DNA of 64,000 nucleotides, taken from the IMG/VR virus record IMGVR_UViG_3300019776_000165, positions 1 to 64,000 of that record. One strand, given 5' to 3'. The notes beneath the pieces are model-generated. The model was given only the letters and a program-made list of their open reading frames with translations, had not been told where the DNA came from and did not search any database. Shown here in pieces: positions 30,506 to 37,635 of the stretch. Positions within the stretch are counted from its first letter, which is position 1, and each line of letters starts with the position of its first letter. A program made the position numbers and the translations under genes. This DNA is from a virus.

Positions 30506-30799
30506 ATGGATAGAAACGAAGAGTTTGTTCGTGGCCGTGGCTACAAACTGTCTGACATAAGTAAAGGCCAGAACAAGTTCACTCAGCCTTGTTTTGAGTG
30601 TGATAGACGTGTATACCGCAGCGAAGGGCACATTGTGAAGCCTGAGGGAACAGACAAGATTCAAACAGTCTGTGTGGGGTGCTCCAGCAAATGGTTGTCT
30701 AAGTTGTCTTTGAAAGATGACTTAGTTATGAAGAACCTCAAAGACCAGGCCTGGGCTGAGGATTACGCAAAGAAGCAGGGCGACGATGGGCAGAAGTAA
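30506..30799 (+). CDS. Zinc-ribbon protein (97 aa)
   Basis: ATG after TTGGAGCCTTCA; an in-frame TTG at 30494 would remove the Shine-Dalgarno. CFECDRRVY and CVGCSSKW give two Cys-x2-Cys pairs about 33 residues apart. Helical C-terminus. Overlaps the GNAT gene. Unrecognised. Confidence 0.7.
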   Translation: MDRNEEFVRGRGYKLSDISKGQNKFTQPCFECDRRVYRSEGHIVKPEGTDKIQTVCVGCSSKWLSKLSLKDDLVMKNLKDQAWAEDYAKKQGDDGQK

Positions 30800-31115
30800 C
30801 GCAGACTTCCACGGTGTGGAGATTAGTATTAAAGGCCATGACGACCTGGAGTCTGCTCAAGAGCACGGTGGCCCTTGGACTATCGAAGCCCATAAGGGCA
30901 ATAAGCGGGTAGGTTACCTAGAGGGCAAAGGCGAAGTAAAAGATGTGTGGGTACATCCAGACCATAGACGTCAAGGTATTGCCTCTGCTATGTACCGTAA
31001 AGCCCGACAATTGGGCATGACTCACTCTACAATTAGAACTGACGAGGGTGAGGCTTGGGCAAAGAGCACAAATGATTATGAACCACGTTGGCTAAGGAGC
31101 ACACGCAATGACTAG
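30786..31115 (+). CDS. GNAT-family acetyltransferase (109 aa)
   Basis: GEVKDVWVHPDHRRQGIASAM followed by YRKARQLG is motif A of GNAT enzymes, with Arg-Gln-Gly-Ile-Ala as the acetyl-CoA pyrophosphate loop. The protein is short for the family (usually about 150). The strand RVGYLEGKG before motif A fits. It may acetylate a small molecule or host protein; the substrate is unknown. Confidence 0.75.
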   Translation: MGRSNADFHGVEISIKGHDDLESAQEHGGPWTIEAHKGNKRVGYLEGKGEVKDVWVHPDHRRQGIASAMYRKARQLGMTHSTIRTDEGEAWAKSTNDYEPRWLRSTRND

Positions 31116-31575
31116 AAATAACATAGATTTTCACGAAGCCAGCGGTAACCGTGTTCTTCAGACATTTCGCACCGTTCATCCTGAAGGTAAGAACTCTGTG
31201 TACACCCGTCTCCCAGACAACCGTTGGGAGCGAGAGAAGACCGCAACTGGCGAGACTCACGCTCAAGACCACACAGTGTTTGTGCACCCAGACTATAAAG
31301 CAGGAATTAGTTGGGCAAACATGGAGGGCGGCGCAACTTTACTTAAAGGCGGAAAGATTCACCACGTTGCTGGGGTAAATGAGTCAGTTCCTAAGAACCA
31401 CCCAGACAGGTTGAGGATTGAGCCAGTTCCTGCTTCACACATCTCTTCTGAACCTAGAGAGGGTTGGACACCTGTAGAGTGGAGCACGGAAAACCGTCAA
31501 GGACGATTCCTAAGTTCTAGGCATGTGGGTCACCCAGTAGCGCCTATACAACATGGCGACTTCGTATCTCGTTAA
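31108..31575 (+). CDS. Hypothetical protein (155 aa)
   Basis: ATG behind AAGGAGCACACGCA, 8-base overlap with the GNAT gene. Beta-rich with several His (DHTVFVHPDY, KIHHVAG). Unrecognised. Confidence 0.7.
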   Translation: MTRNNIDFHEASGNRVLQTFRTVHPEGKNSVYTRLPDNRWEREKTATGETHAQDHTVFVHPDYKAGISWANMEGGATLLKGGKIHHVAGVNESVPKNHPDRLRIEPVPASHISSEPREGWTPVEWSTENRQGRFLSSRHVGHPVAPIQHGDFVSR

Positions 31576-31622
31576 TCTGTTATACTGAAATTAGACATGC
31601 CAATCGGGTGTCTGTAAGAAAT

Positions 31623-31705
31623 ACTGTGCTACGGGCAGTGTAAAAACGGTAGTGTAACTACTGTAAAAATGGTATCGTAGCACAGTTGTCGTCTAAGGAG
31701 ACAAC
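31623..31705 (+). promoter_or_regulatory. Double-hairpin 5' UTR of the Hsp20 gene
   Basis: ACTGTGCTACG (31623-31633) pairs perfectly with CGTAGCACAGT (31676-31686). Inside it are two near-identical TGTAAAAA(C/T)GGTA repeats and GTAG/CTAC. GTTGTC (31685-31690) then pairs with GACAAC (31700-31705), putting the AAGGAG site at the loop edge next to the ATG. Candidate RNA thermometer. TATACT at 31581 may be the -10 element. Confidence 0.55.
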
Positions 31706-31706
31706 A

Positions 31707-32225
31707 ATGGATACAAACTACCACCCCACTGACCCTCATGAGAAGTACAAGAAAAGGTACCCTAACTCTATTGAGGTTGACACGTGGAAGACCCCTCCGC
31801 AGGTTCAGAAGACCCTAACTATTGCGGACCTATTTCCTCGTCTAGACCGCCTATCTATCGGCTGGTCCCCACTCCTTGACCAACTCAAGGAAGTAACTAA
31901 CAACAAGCCCTCTTATCCTCCATACGACATTGTGTCGTTGAAGGATGACGTCAACCTGCTCAATGTGGCTGTTGCTGGTTTCACTAAGAAGGAACTCAAA
32001 GTATCCATTCAGGATTCCGTCCTAACCATTGAAGGTAAGCGGGCAATCAAGCAAACTGGTGAACTTCTTTACCAAGGCATTGCTGCTCGTGATTTCAAGT
32101 TAGAGTTGGCTGTCGCTGAGTACTGGGAAATTACTAATGCTCAGTTGGAGAATGGTATGCTTACCATTCAGTTCAACAAAGAACTTCCTGAAGAAAAGAA
32201 GCCAAAGGTTATTGACATCAAGTAA
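31707..32225 (+). CDS. Hsp20 / alpha-crystallin small heat-shock protein (172 aa)
   Basis: C-terminal alpha-crystallin domain: LNVAVAGFTKKELKVSIQDS, LTIEGKR, then FKLELAVAEYWEITNAQLEN and GMLTIQFNKELPEE. It ends KPKVIDIK, a version of the IxI anchor. The N-terminal 85 residues are phage-specific. It binds unfolded proteins and may aid virion assembly or stress survival. ATG 31707 with AAGGAGACAACA is preferred over an in-frame TTG at 31686. Confidence 0.9.
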   Translation: MDTNYHPTDPHEKYKKRYPNSIEVDTWKTPPQVQKTLTIADLFPRLDRLSIGWSPLLDQLKEVTNNKPSYPPYDIVSLKDDVNLLNVAVAGFTKKELKVSIQDSVLTIEGKRAIKQTGELLYQGIAARDFKLELAVAEYWEITNAQLENGMLTIQFNKELPEEKKPKVIDIK

Positions 32226-32246
32226 AGATGTGATAATCTTTTTCTT

Positions 32247-32413
32247 ACTAAGGGTTAATCGCCTTAGTCGGAAAGTTGGCAACCGTAATAAGCCAAACGC
32301 TGTCCAGGCAGAGTGAACAATCTGGCGTGAGGAGTTCTACGAGAAAACTCGGAGTTAGTCACTCGGCTTAGGGAACGACTCACGGGGCACCAGCCTGATT
32401 AGTTGGGTGCCCC
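32247..32413 (+). ncRNA. Structured non-coding segment before tRNA-Asn
   Basis: No gene fits. Predicted hairpins: ACTAAGG/CCTTAGT (32247-32268), CGAG-AAAA-CTCG near 32340, and GGGGCACC (32384-32391) with GGTGCCCC (32406-32413) right before the tRNA. None has a T run. Could be a tRNA leader, a processed RNA or a small RNA of unknown class. Confidence 0.4.
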
Positions 32414-32418
32414 ACTTT

Positions 32419-32489
32419 GACCTATGGCGCAATTGGCAGCGCAAGGAACTGTTAATTCCGAGGTTCTTGGTTCGAGTCCAAGTAGGTCA
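32419..32489 (+). tRNA. tRNA-Asn (anticodon GTT)
   Basis: Acceptor GACCTAT/GTAGGTC, D loop AATTGGCA, anticodon loop CTGTTAA, T arm CTTGG-TTCGAGT-CCAAG, discriminator A. CCA is not encoded. The anticodon stem has one imperfect pair. Confidence 0.9.
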
Positions 32490-32540
32490 GCAAACAGAAT
32501 CTCGACGGAGAGTCTGGAGCATGGCTGAACGAAGCCCCTT

Positions 32541-32645
32541 GTCTAGATGGGGTGAGAAAGGCACACGGTTGGGATTAGCGTCCCCGCTCTTAGCGGAGCA
32601 CGGCTGTGGTAGGACTAAGGCGGTACTATAATGTGGTATCTAGAC
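32541..32645 (+). ncRNA. Possible structured RNA between two tRNAs
   Basis: GTCTAGAT (32541-32548) can pair with ATCTAGAC (32638-32645), enclosing a CCGCT-CTT-AGCGG hairpin and a TATAAT at 32627 that could instead be a promoter for tRNA-Thr. The open frame here overlaps tRNA-Asn and is not a gene. Confidence 0.35.
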
Positions 32646-32685
32646 TTCTCCTTGGTGGTAATAGACAACCCACCTGCTCACCTTT

Positions 32686-32757
32686 GCCTCTATAGTTAAA
32701 CGGCTATAACCACGCTCTTGTAAAGCGTAATTGAGGGTTCGATTCCTTCTAGGGGCT
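32686..32757 (+). tRNA. tRNA-Thr (anticodon TGT)
   Basis: Acceptor GCCTCTA/TAGGGGC, anticodon arm ACGCT-CTTGTAA-AGCGT, T arm GAGGG-TTCGATT-CCTTC, discriminator T. CCA is not encoded. Confidence 0.9.
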
Positions 32758-32773
32758 CGGAAAGGAGCACAAC

Positions 32774-33061
32774 ATGACTACCATGCAAAACTTAAAGCGT
32801 AAACTAGCCGCTTCAGAAAGTCGTTGGGAAGCAGTTCAACTTACTGCTGCTAATGCACAGCATGAACTTGACTACGCTGTGGCAATCTTTGAGAAGCACA
32901 AAGAAGAGTTGTCTACTGAAGAGTTGCAATCGACTATGGCTCAGATTGACGAGCAGAAGAATAAAATCAAAAACTATTTGTTGAATGGACGTCAGGTTTT
33001 CACTCAAGACAGCCTGCGTCTAAACGGCGCTATAAGCCGTTTGGAGGAGAAGAATGCCTAG
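32774..33061 (+). CDS. Coiled-coil protein (95 aa)
   Basis: ATG behind AAAGGAGCACAAC. Helical throughout (LKRKLAASESRWEAVQLT, ELDYAVAIFEKHKEEL, TMAQIDEQKNKIKNYLL). 8-base overlap with the zinc-ribbon gene. Unrecognised. Confidence 0.72.
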   Translation: MTTMQNLKRKLAASESRWEAVQLTAANAQHELDYAVAIFEKHKEELSTEELQSTMAQIDEQKNKIKNYLLNGRQVFTQDSLRLNGAISRLEEKNA

Positions 33062-33224
33062 TTACGCCTATCGATGCCCAAAGTGTCTTGACGTCCAGAT
33101 TATAGCCCATTCCATGGCTGATACGCCCACTGTCCTGTGCGCTGCTTGCAGTGTAAGTCGTGTTAAAGTCCCTCAGACTGTTGGAGTTGCCTTCAAAGGT
33201 GGCGGCTGGGGCAAAGATAGTTAA
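33054..33224 (+). CDS. FmdB-like zinc ribbon protein (56 aa)
   Basis: Starts MPSYAYRCPKC and has CAAC about 20 residues later, ending VGVAFKGGGWGKDS. This is the pattern of FmdB-type regulatory zinc ribbons (MPxYxYxCxxC ... CxxC ... FKGxGWxxxD). ATG behind GAGGAGAAGA, overlapping the previous stop. Role unknown; possibly a transcription or ribosome accessory. Confidence 0.8.
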   Translation: MPSYAYRCPKCLDVQIIAHSMADTPTVLCAACSVSRVKVPQTVGVAFKGGGWGKDS

Positions 33225-33244
33225 TTTTTAGTTAGCAACTGGAG

Positions 33245-33272
33245 ACCCTAGTACTTATGTGCTAGGGTTTTT
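33245..33272 (+). terminator. Rho-independent terminator
   Basis: ACCCTAGTAC, TTAT loop, GTGCTAGGGT (33259-33268, one G-U) and a T run. Ends the Hsp20-tRNA-FmdB region. Confidence 0.88.
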
Positions 33273-33346
33273 CTTACAACTGAATAGAGAGCAACACTTT
33301 AACAATAAACGACCAAGTACTCACGCAAGGAAAGGTAGGTCGCTAA

Positions 33347-33916
33347 ATGAAGAAGTTCATTGCAATTAGTGCCGTTGCACTAGTAATGACAGGCTGCGGT
33401 TCAACATCGGCTGCAGCACACGAAAGAACTAGTGCAGTAGTTCTCCAGCCACAGACCGTGGCTGTTTCTTTTCTGAACAACCTAGAGGCGAAGCAACAAA
33501 GTTTTCTTCGAACCATGGAACTTCAGCAGGGAAGCAACAAGATAGAGAAGGTAATCAATAACCTAAAACCACACATCAACAAAACTTGGTATGTGTTTTC
33601 AGGGGCCAGCCCTAATGGTTGGGACTGTTCAGGTATGACAATGTGGGCTTACTCCCAAATTGGAATTAATCTTGAGCATCGAGCATCAAAACAGCAAAAC
33701 GCTGGAATACAGGTGAAGTCTCCTAAGCGTGGAGACATCGTAGTATTCACCTATAAGGGAAGCAAGTCTGCTTATCACGTAGGCATTTACGTTTCCCCCG
33801 ATAAAATGATTCATGCTGGTGGTGGAAGAGGCGAACACACAAGTGTCGTTTCCATCAGCAAGTTCGCTGGCAAATACAGCAAAGTCACTTATCGTAGACT
33901 TCTCGAATCTTTGTGA
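33347..33916 (+). CDS. NlpC/P60-family lipoprotein (189 aa)
   Basis: Signal peptide with a lipobox (LVMTGC, Cys17), so it should be exported and lipidated in the host membrane. The C-terminal NlpC/P60 peptidase core has NGWDCSGMTMWAYSQIGI (Cys95), AYHVGIYV (His144) and MIHAGG. It is a cell-wall peptide hydrolase anchored outside the membrane. This could serve lysis from without, superinfection exclusion or host wall remodelling; the function is inferred. ATG behind AGGAAAGGTAGGTCGCTAA. Confidence 0.88.
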   Translation: MKKFIAISAVALVMTGCGSTSAAAHERTSAVVLQPQTVAVSFLNNLEAKQQSFLRTMELQQGSNKIEKVINNLKPHINKTWYVFSGASPNGWDCSGMTMWAYSQIGINLEHRASKQQNAGIQVKSPKRGDIVVFTYKGSKSAYHVGIYVSPDKMIHAGGGRGEHTSVVSISKFAGKYSKVTYRRLLESL

Positions 33917-33933
33917 TAAACTAATAAAGTAAA

Positions 33934-33976
33934 AACTCCCCCGCTGGCATTCGCTGGTGGGGGAGTTGTCTTTTTT
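33934..33976 (+). terminator. Rho-independent terminator
   Basis: AACTCCCCC (33934-33942) and GGGGGAGTT (33959-33967) with TTTTTT shortly after. Separates the lipoprotein and thyX. Confidence 0.88.
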
Positions 33977-33993
33977 GTGTTAGGATTTCTGGC

Positions 33994-34686
33994 ATGGATA
34001 TTCAATTTCGTTCAGATATGACCGTAGAACTAATCGACTCAATGGGAGGTGACTACAGTGTTGTTCGGAGTGCTCGTGTTAGTAGCGGTAGTGTTGCTAA
34101 TGATTCATCTAGCGACGTGGGGCTAATCAACTACCTCATGCGTGACCGTCACGGCTCGCCATTTGAGCACGCTGTGTTTACTTTCCGTATTGAAGCCCCA
34201 CTATTTGTATTCAGGGAGTTTCAGCGTCATCGTATGGCTTCCTACAATGAGGAGTCTGGCCGTTACAAGGAACTAGAGCCTGTGTTCTATGTCCCAAATG
34301 GGGACCGTAACCTAATTCAGATTGGCAAACCTGGTGCTTACACATTTGAACCAGGAAGTGAATACCAGCAAAAACTTACTATTGACTTACTTAAACAAAC
34401 TGCTAGGGGAAGTTACAATGTGTACTTCAACTTGCTAGGTGCTGGGGTAGCCCGTGAAGTGTCCCGAATGGCATTGCCTCTAAACATCTACAGTTCAATG
34501 TATGTAACTATGAACGCTCGTTCTCTAATGAACTTCTTGTCGCTTCGCAGCGACGAGCAGGGAACTTATCCGTCGTTTCCACAGGCTGAGATTGCTTGGG
34601 TGGCTAGGGACATGGAACTTATATTCAGTGAGAAAATGCCTCACACTCACATGTCGTTTGTAAAGAATGGGCGAGTAGCCCCTTAG
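33994..34686 (+). CDS. thyX: Flavin-dependent thymidylate synthase ThyX (230 aa)
   Basis: Makes dTMP from dUMP using FAD and methylenetetrahydrofolate. The ThyX motif RHRMASYNEESGRY is intact at about residues 79-92, preceded by HGSPFEHAVFTFRIEAPLF. The C-terminal SSMYVTMNARSLMNFLSLR is also typical. Length matches the family (about 220-250). Together with nrdJ and thioredoxin it supplies DNA precursors. It is followed directly by an opposite-strand tRNA-Gln. Confidence 0.95.
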   Translation: MDIQFRSDMTVELIDSMGGDYSVVRSARVSSGSVANDSSSDVGLINYLMRDRHGSPFEHAVFTFRIEAPLFVFREFQRHRMASYNEESGRYKELEPVFYVPNGDRNLIQIGKPGAYTFEPGSEYQQKLTIDLLKQTARGSYNVYFNLLGAGVAREVSRMALPLNIYSSMYVTMNARSLMNFLSLRSDEQGTYPSFPQAEIAWVARDMELIFSEKMPHTHMSFVKNGRVAP

Positions 34687-34760
34687 TGGCTCCCCGCCAA
34701 GGATTCGAACCTCGATAACCAGGACCAAAACCTGGGGTCTTGCCGTTAGACGAACGGGGA
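34687..34760 (-). tRNA. tRNA-Gln (anticodon TTG) with encoded CCA
   Basis: Acceptor TCCCCGT/GCGGGGA, anticodon loop with TTG, T loop TTCGAAT, discriminator G and a genomically encoded CCA (34689-34687). The CCA ends one base from the thyX stop on the other strand. The two plus-strand tRNAs lack CCA, suggesting a different origin. Confidence 0.92.
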
Positions 34761-34840
34761 ATGTTTGGCCAGCCTATCACAGTTTATTTTGCGATACTAG
34801 ATGCGTACACATGAACTAACTTTAAGGCAGAGACTGACAT

Positions 34841-35056
34841 ATGCTATCTAACGTTGAATTTGGGCGGGGAATGAGCCAAGGCTCTTCTACCGATTCAAAG
34901 CAATGGACAGACAATAACGCTGCCTACAGTCGCTCAGGTTCTGTGGCAGAAGACCCCCGCTACGATGGGGCAAGTTCAGACAACATGAAGTTTGACGGAG
35001 ATAAGAGCGGTTCTGGCAATAACCCCAACATTGGGAAGATTGGATGGGGCTCGTGA
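34841..35056 (+). CDS. Hypothetical protein (71 aa)
   Basis: ATG with a distant AAGG; start moderately sure. Ser/Gly/Asp/Asn-rich and probably disordered (DDPRYDG-like segments, SGSGNNPNIGKIGWGS). Overlaps the next gene by GTGA. Unrecognised. Confidence 0.62.
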   Translation: MLSNVEFGRGMSQGSSTDSKQWTDNNAAYSRSGSVAEDPRYDGASSDNMKFDGDKSGSGNNPNIGKIGWGS

Positions 35057-35364
35057 GTGCTCCTCTTTCAGGCCAGTTTAATCAGGACATCAATCAGGCT
35101 ACGGGCTATTTTGGTGGCCCTCGTAGGCAGATAGCCCCTCGTGGAGTTATTGGCATTCCACAAGACGGACCAGTCTACGCTGGGTCCGCAGGAATTTATT
35201 GGAACCAGATGCCCGCATTTATCGCAGGTATTTCTGACTACTCAGGACTAAGCACAGAGACAGGCGTCCCTATGGGTACCCCCGATGTGCAGAACGAGGC
35301 AAAAGTTGGTGGAGGACCCGCACAAGCGGAAGTCCCTGACTACGGCGGTACAGCCGCTTACTAA
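35053..35364 (+). CDS. Hypothetical protein (103 aa)
   Basis: GTG in a GTGA overlap; an in-frame ATG at 35044 is the alternative. Gly/Pro-rich with YFGGPRRQIAPRGVIGIP and YAGSAGIYWNQMPAFIAG. Unrecognised; possibly structural. Confidence 0.66.
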   Translation: MSAPLSGQFNQDINQATGYFGGPRRQIAPRGVIGIPQDGPVYAGSAGIYWNQMPAFIAGISDYSGLSTETGVPMGTPDVQNEAKVGGGPAQAEVPDYGGTAAY

Positions 35365-35372
35365 GGAGAGAT

Positions 35373-36248
35373 TTGAAGACACTGCGGATAATCGCAGTAC
35401 TAATCGTCGTAATATTCCTTGCATTTGCACCGCTACTAGCCGTAATACCAGCCCTTGCTAATGAGACCGTAAACGGTTCTGCCTGGGAAAATGAAACCCT
35501 TTCATTGACAGCCCCCGAAGGCTATTACTTCAGCGGGGTTGAGTCGTCGTACTATGGCAACCCTCATACTGACCAAGCCATTGGTTGCTCCGCAACTGAC
35601 CCCGCTCCAGTCTTTGCTGCTTTTGTTGGAAAGACATCGGGAAGCATTGTGGCTAGTAATGGCGTATTTGGTGACCCATGCCCTGGAGTCTACAAGATTC
35701 TTACTGTGGCATTGTTTATTCAGCCTGTGGCAACTCCCACACCAACCCCTACTAGGCCAGTCAGGCCTCGACCTACTCACACCTCAACGTGGACTCCTAA
35801 GCCTACCGTGGAACCAAGTGCAACACCTACAGAAAGTGCAACACCTGAGCCTACGGTAACTCCTTCCCCAACCCCAAGTGCAACGGAGGAACCGACAGTT
35901 GAACCAACACCCACTCCCACTACACCTACGCAAGAGCCAACATCTACACTTACGCCGACCAAGAAACCTACTTCAATCCCAAGTCAGGCGTTCACCCCAA
36001 CGCCAGTCACTCCAGAGCCGAGCAGTAGCCCCGAAGTTACTCCCGTAGAACCAACTCCGACACCAACTGTTGAGGCTCCAACAGAAGAAGTGCTGCCTAT
36101 TTTGGCAGTGGCTGATGCTTTGAACAACATCGGTAAAGACATGTCCCCAGAAGTACGCAAACGGGCTCAGAAAGAAGTAATCGCTGCCGTGATTGTCACA
36201 CAGGTAGCCCAAACAGCAGTCGCAGCAGCGGCTAGAAGAAGGAAATAA
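35373..36248 (+). CDS. Exported Thr/Pro-rich protein (291 aa)
   Basis: TTG start behind AAGGAGAGAT. Residues 1-30 form a signal peptide or anchor (LRIIAVLIVVIFLAFAPLLA) with an A-x-A-like site near residue 30. A small beta domain with two Cys (about 40-115) follows, then a 110-residue Thr/Pro repeat linker like wall-spanning stalks. A C-terminal hydrophobic helix (VIAAVIVTQVAQTAVAAAA) ends in RRRK. Probably anchored in the host envelope; sits directly before the lysis genes. Function unknown. Confidence 0.72.
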   Translation: MKTLRIIAVLIVVIFLAFAPLLAVIPALANETVNGSAWENETLSLTAPEGYYFSGVESSYYGNPHTDQAIGCSATDPAPVFAAFVGKTSGSIVASNGVFGDPCPGVYKILTVALFIQPVATPTPTPTRPVRPRPTHTSTWTPKPTVEPSATPTESATPEPTVTPSPTPSATEEPTVEPTPTPTTPTQEPTSTLTPTKKPTSIPSQAFTPTPVTPEPSSSPEVTPVEPTPTPTVEAPTEEVLPILAVADALNNIGKDMSPEVRKRAQKEVIAAVIVTQVAQTAVAAAARRRK

Positions 36249-36409
36249 TGAAGATTCTAAAAGACCTGCTGGACCAGGCTTGGACACTACTAGGTATGTT
36301 CATTGCTTGGCTAGTCCTAGAAGGCTCTGCTCGCACAGTAGTTGGCTGGGGAATCCTGCTAACTATTGGTGTATGGGTAGCAACGTTCCCACTAAGAAAT
36401 AAGGAATAA
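36248..36409 (+). CDS. Small membrane protein, holin candidate (53 aa)
   Basis: ATG in a TAATG junction. Two hydrophobic helices, AWTLLGMFIAWLVLEGSA and VVGWGILLTIGVWVATF, basic end. Position immediately before the endolysin gene makes a holin or antiholin role likely. Confidence 0.65.
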   Translation: MKILKDLLDQAWTLLGMFIAWLVLEGSARTVVGWGILLTIGVWVATFPLRNKE

Positions 36410-36411
36410 AT

Positions 36412-36960
36412 ATGGCAAAGGAAGTAGTAATCCGCAATTGGCGTATGCCTCTTGACGGCAAGTTCAAGTATGGCCCTCTGTTTGGCGTCAAGGACTCTTG
36501 GCACCCAAATGGTCACCGTGGCACCGACTACAACGGCTTTAAGGCTGGAGAGCCACTGCTTGCAGTTGCTGACGGCACTATTGCCCTAGTTAAGTTCAGC
36601 AAGGTTCTTGGCAACATTGTTGTACTTCAGGTTGGTGGCAAGTTCTTTGGTTACTGTCACATGCAGAAGCCTTCGAAGTTGAAGGTAGGAGCCAAGGTCA
36701 AGTCTGGTGACGTAGTTGGTTACGCAGGAACAACTGGTTCTGCCTCAAGCGGTGTTCACCTTCATTTCACTCTTGGCGAGGATGTAAACGCAGTAATCGG
36801 CGGTAAGGTATACGACGCCGACGCCTTCCTCAAGAAGAAGATTGCCGAAGAAAAGGCACTCAAGAAGGAGACTGCTCTGCCAGTAGTTTCTGAGCCAGTA
36901 GCCCCGAAGGCAGTAGAACCAAAAAACACATGCCCACATTGCAACAAGGAGATTCAGTAA
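36412..36960 (+). CDS. M23-family endopeptidase, probable endolysin (182 aa)
   Basis: LytM-type zinc peptidase that cuts peptidoglycan cross-bridges. HRGTDY supplies the first His and Asp (about 36-40), and SGVHLHF near 115-120 the HxH pair. GNIVVLQVGGKFFGYCHM is the usual central strand. The tail after residue 140 is a Pro/Ala linker ending in a CPHCNKEIQ motif, perhaps half of a zinc ribbon. No signal peptide, so release needs a holin; putative holins flank it. ATG behind AAGGAATAAAT. Confidence 0.9.
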   Translation: MAKEVVIRNWRMPLDGKFKYGPLFGVKDSWHPNGHRGTDYNGFKAGEPLLAVADGTIALVKFSKVLGNIVVLQVGGKFFGYCHMQKPSKLKVGAKVKSGDVVGYAGTTGSASSGVHLHFTLGEDVNAVIGGKVYDADAFLKKKIAEEKALKKETALPVVSEPVAPKAVEPKNTCPHCNKEIQ

Positions 36961-37304
36961 TGAAGAAACTAAAGAACCTACTACTACGCTCACTGGGCGT
37001 AATCCTATTTTCGTTTATTCCAGGTATGGCTGTTGGTGCTCCAACAGTTGGTTGGCTACTAGGTGGAATCACTGGTGTGCTAACTGTTTTCTCGTCCATT
37101 GTTATCTACTTTGGCGTACAATTGGCCTGGGACGCCCACATTTCAGATGAAGACATCGAAAAGGGTTTTCGTGCAGCCGTTGCAAAGCAGGCAAGCGAAA
37201 GCAAGGAAGTAGCCGAAGCCGTAAAGACTTCTGCTACTGATTCTGCAGACCTAGATGAATTTGGCGACCTATCCGACTTAGCAGACGACGACGAAGAAGT
37301 ATAA
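36960..37304 (+). CDS. Membrane protein with acidic tail, holin-like (114 aa)
   Basis: ATG in a TAATG junction. Two adjacent hydrophobic segments (LGVILFSFIPGMAVGAPTVG and LLGGITGVLTVFSSIVIYFG), then a charged helix and a DLDEFGDLSDLADDDEEV tail. Consistent with a class II holin, or a membrane protein with a cytoplasmic docking tail. Confidence 0.7.
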   Translation: MKKLKNLLLRSLGVILFSFIPGMAVGAPTVGWLLGGITGVLTVFSSIVIYFGVQLAWDAHISDEDIEKGFRAAVAKQASESKEVAEAVKTSATDSADLDEFGDLSDLADDDEEV

Positions 37305-37493
37305 ATGATTGAAAGAAAGCCTCTGGCACCAAACAACCGTTCAGTATCTAAACTGAAGCAGGAGTTTGCTGTGTCAGAGGTTTTTCACATCAGGTACCCA
37401 AAGAATGGCGAGCGCCAGTCCGTGTTCAGTTACGCTAGGGCAGGTCGTCAAAATTCAGAGGGATTTGGTGGAGGACGCTTAATAGGTAAGTAG
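37305..37493 (+). CDS. Small basic protein (62 aa)
   Basis: ATG directly after the preceding stop. Basic, beta-like (EVFHIRYPKNGERQSVFSYA), ends GFGGGRLIGK. Its end overlaps the antisense membrane gene by 59 bases. Unrecognised. Confidence 0.62.
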   Translation: MIERKPLAPNNRSVSKLKQEFAVSEVFHIRYPKNGERQSVFSYARAGRQNSEGFGGGRLIGK

Positions 37494-37635
37494 CCCACCC
37501 TGCAATGGTGGCAGTCCACCCAAACACCCTGAGATTGCGGGCAAGTTTATCTTTCGAGCCTTGGGCCAGCCAAGATAAAAACAACATAAAAAGAGTGCTG
37601 AGCACTAAAAACGCTGCTATTAAAGTTTTGAACAT
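37435..37635 (-). CDS. Antisense small membrane protein (66 aa)
   Basis: Two strong hydrophobic segments (LIAAFLVLSTLFMLFLSWLA and FGWTATIAGWATYLLSVL) around a basic loop (KDKLARNLR). No other gene covers 37494-37716. A minus-strand TATACA lies about 40 bases upstream, but no Shine-Dalgarno precedes this ATG; the frame is open to 37737 with a third hydrophobic stretch. Possibly an antisense superinfection-type gene, possibly chance. Confidence 0.42.
   Translation of the reverse strand: MFKTLIAAFLVLSTLFMLFLSWLAQGSKDKLARNLRVFGWTATIAGWATYLLSVLHQIPLNFDDLP

Noticed and set aside
32407-32631. Open frame over the tRNA-Asn gene
   Set aside because: Overlaps a clear tRNA and its flanking structured region; no ribosome site.
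32541-32645. Considered a GOLLD-type or self-cleaving ribozyme because of the tRNA neighbourhood
   Set aside because: Far too short for GOLLD, and no hammerhead, HDV or twister core could be traced.
35777-35962. Val/Gly-rich minus-strand frame
   Set aside because: It is the antisense reading of the Thr/Pro repeat at 35373-36248.
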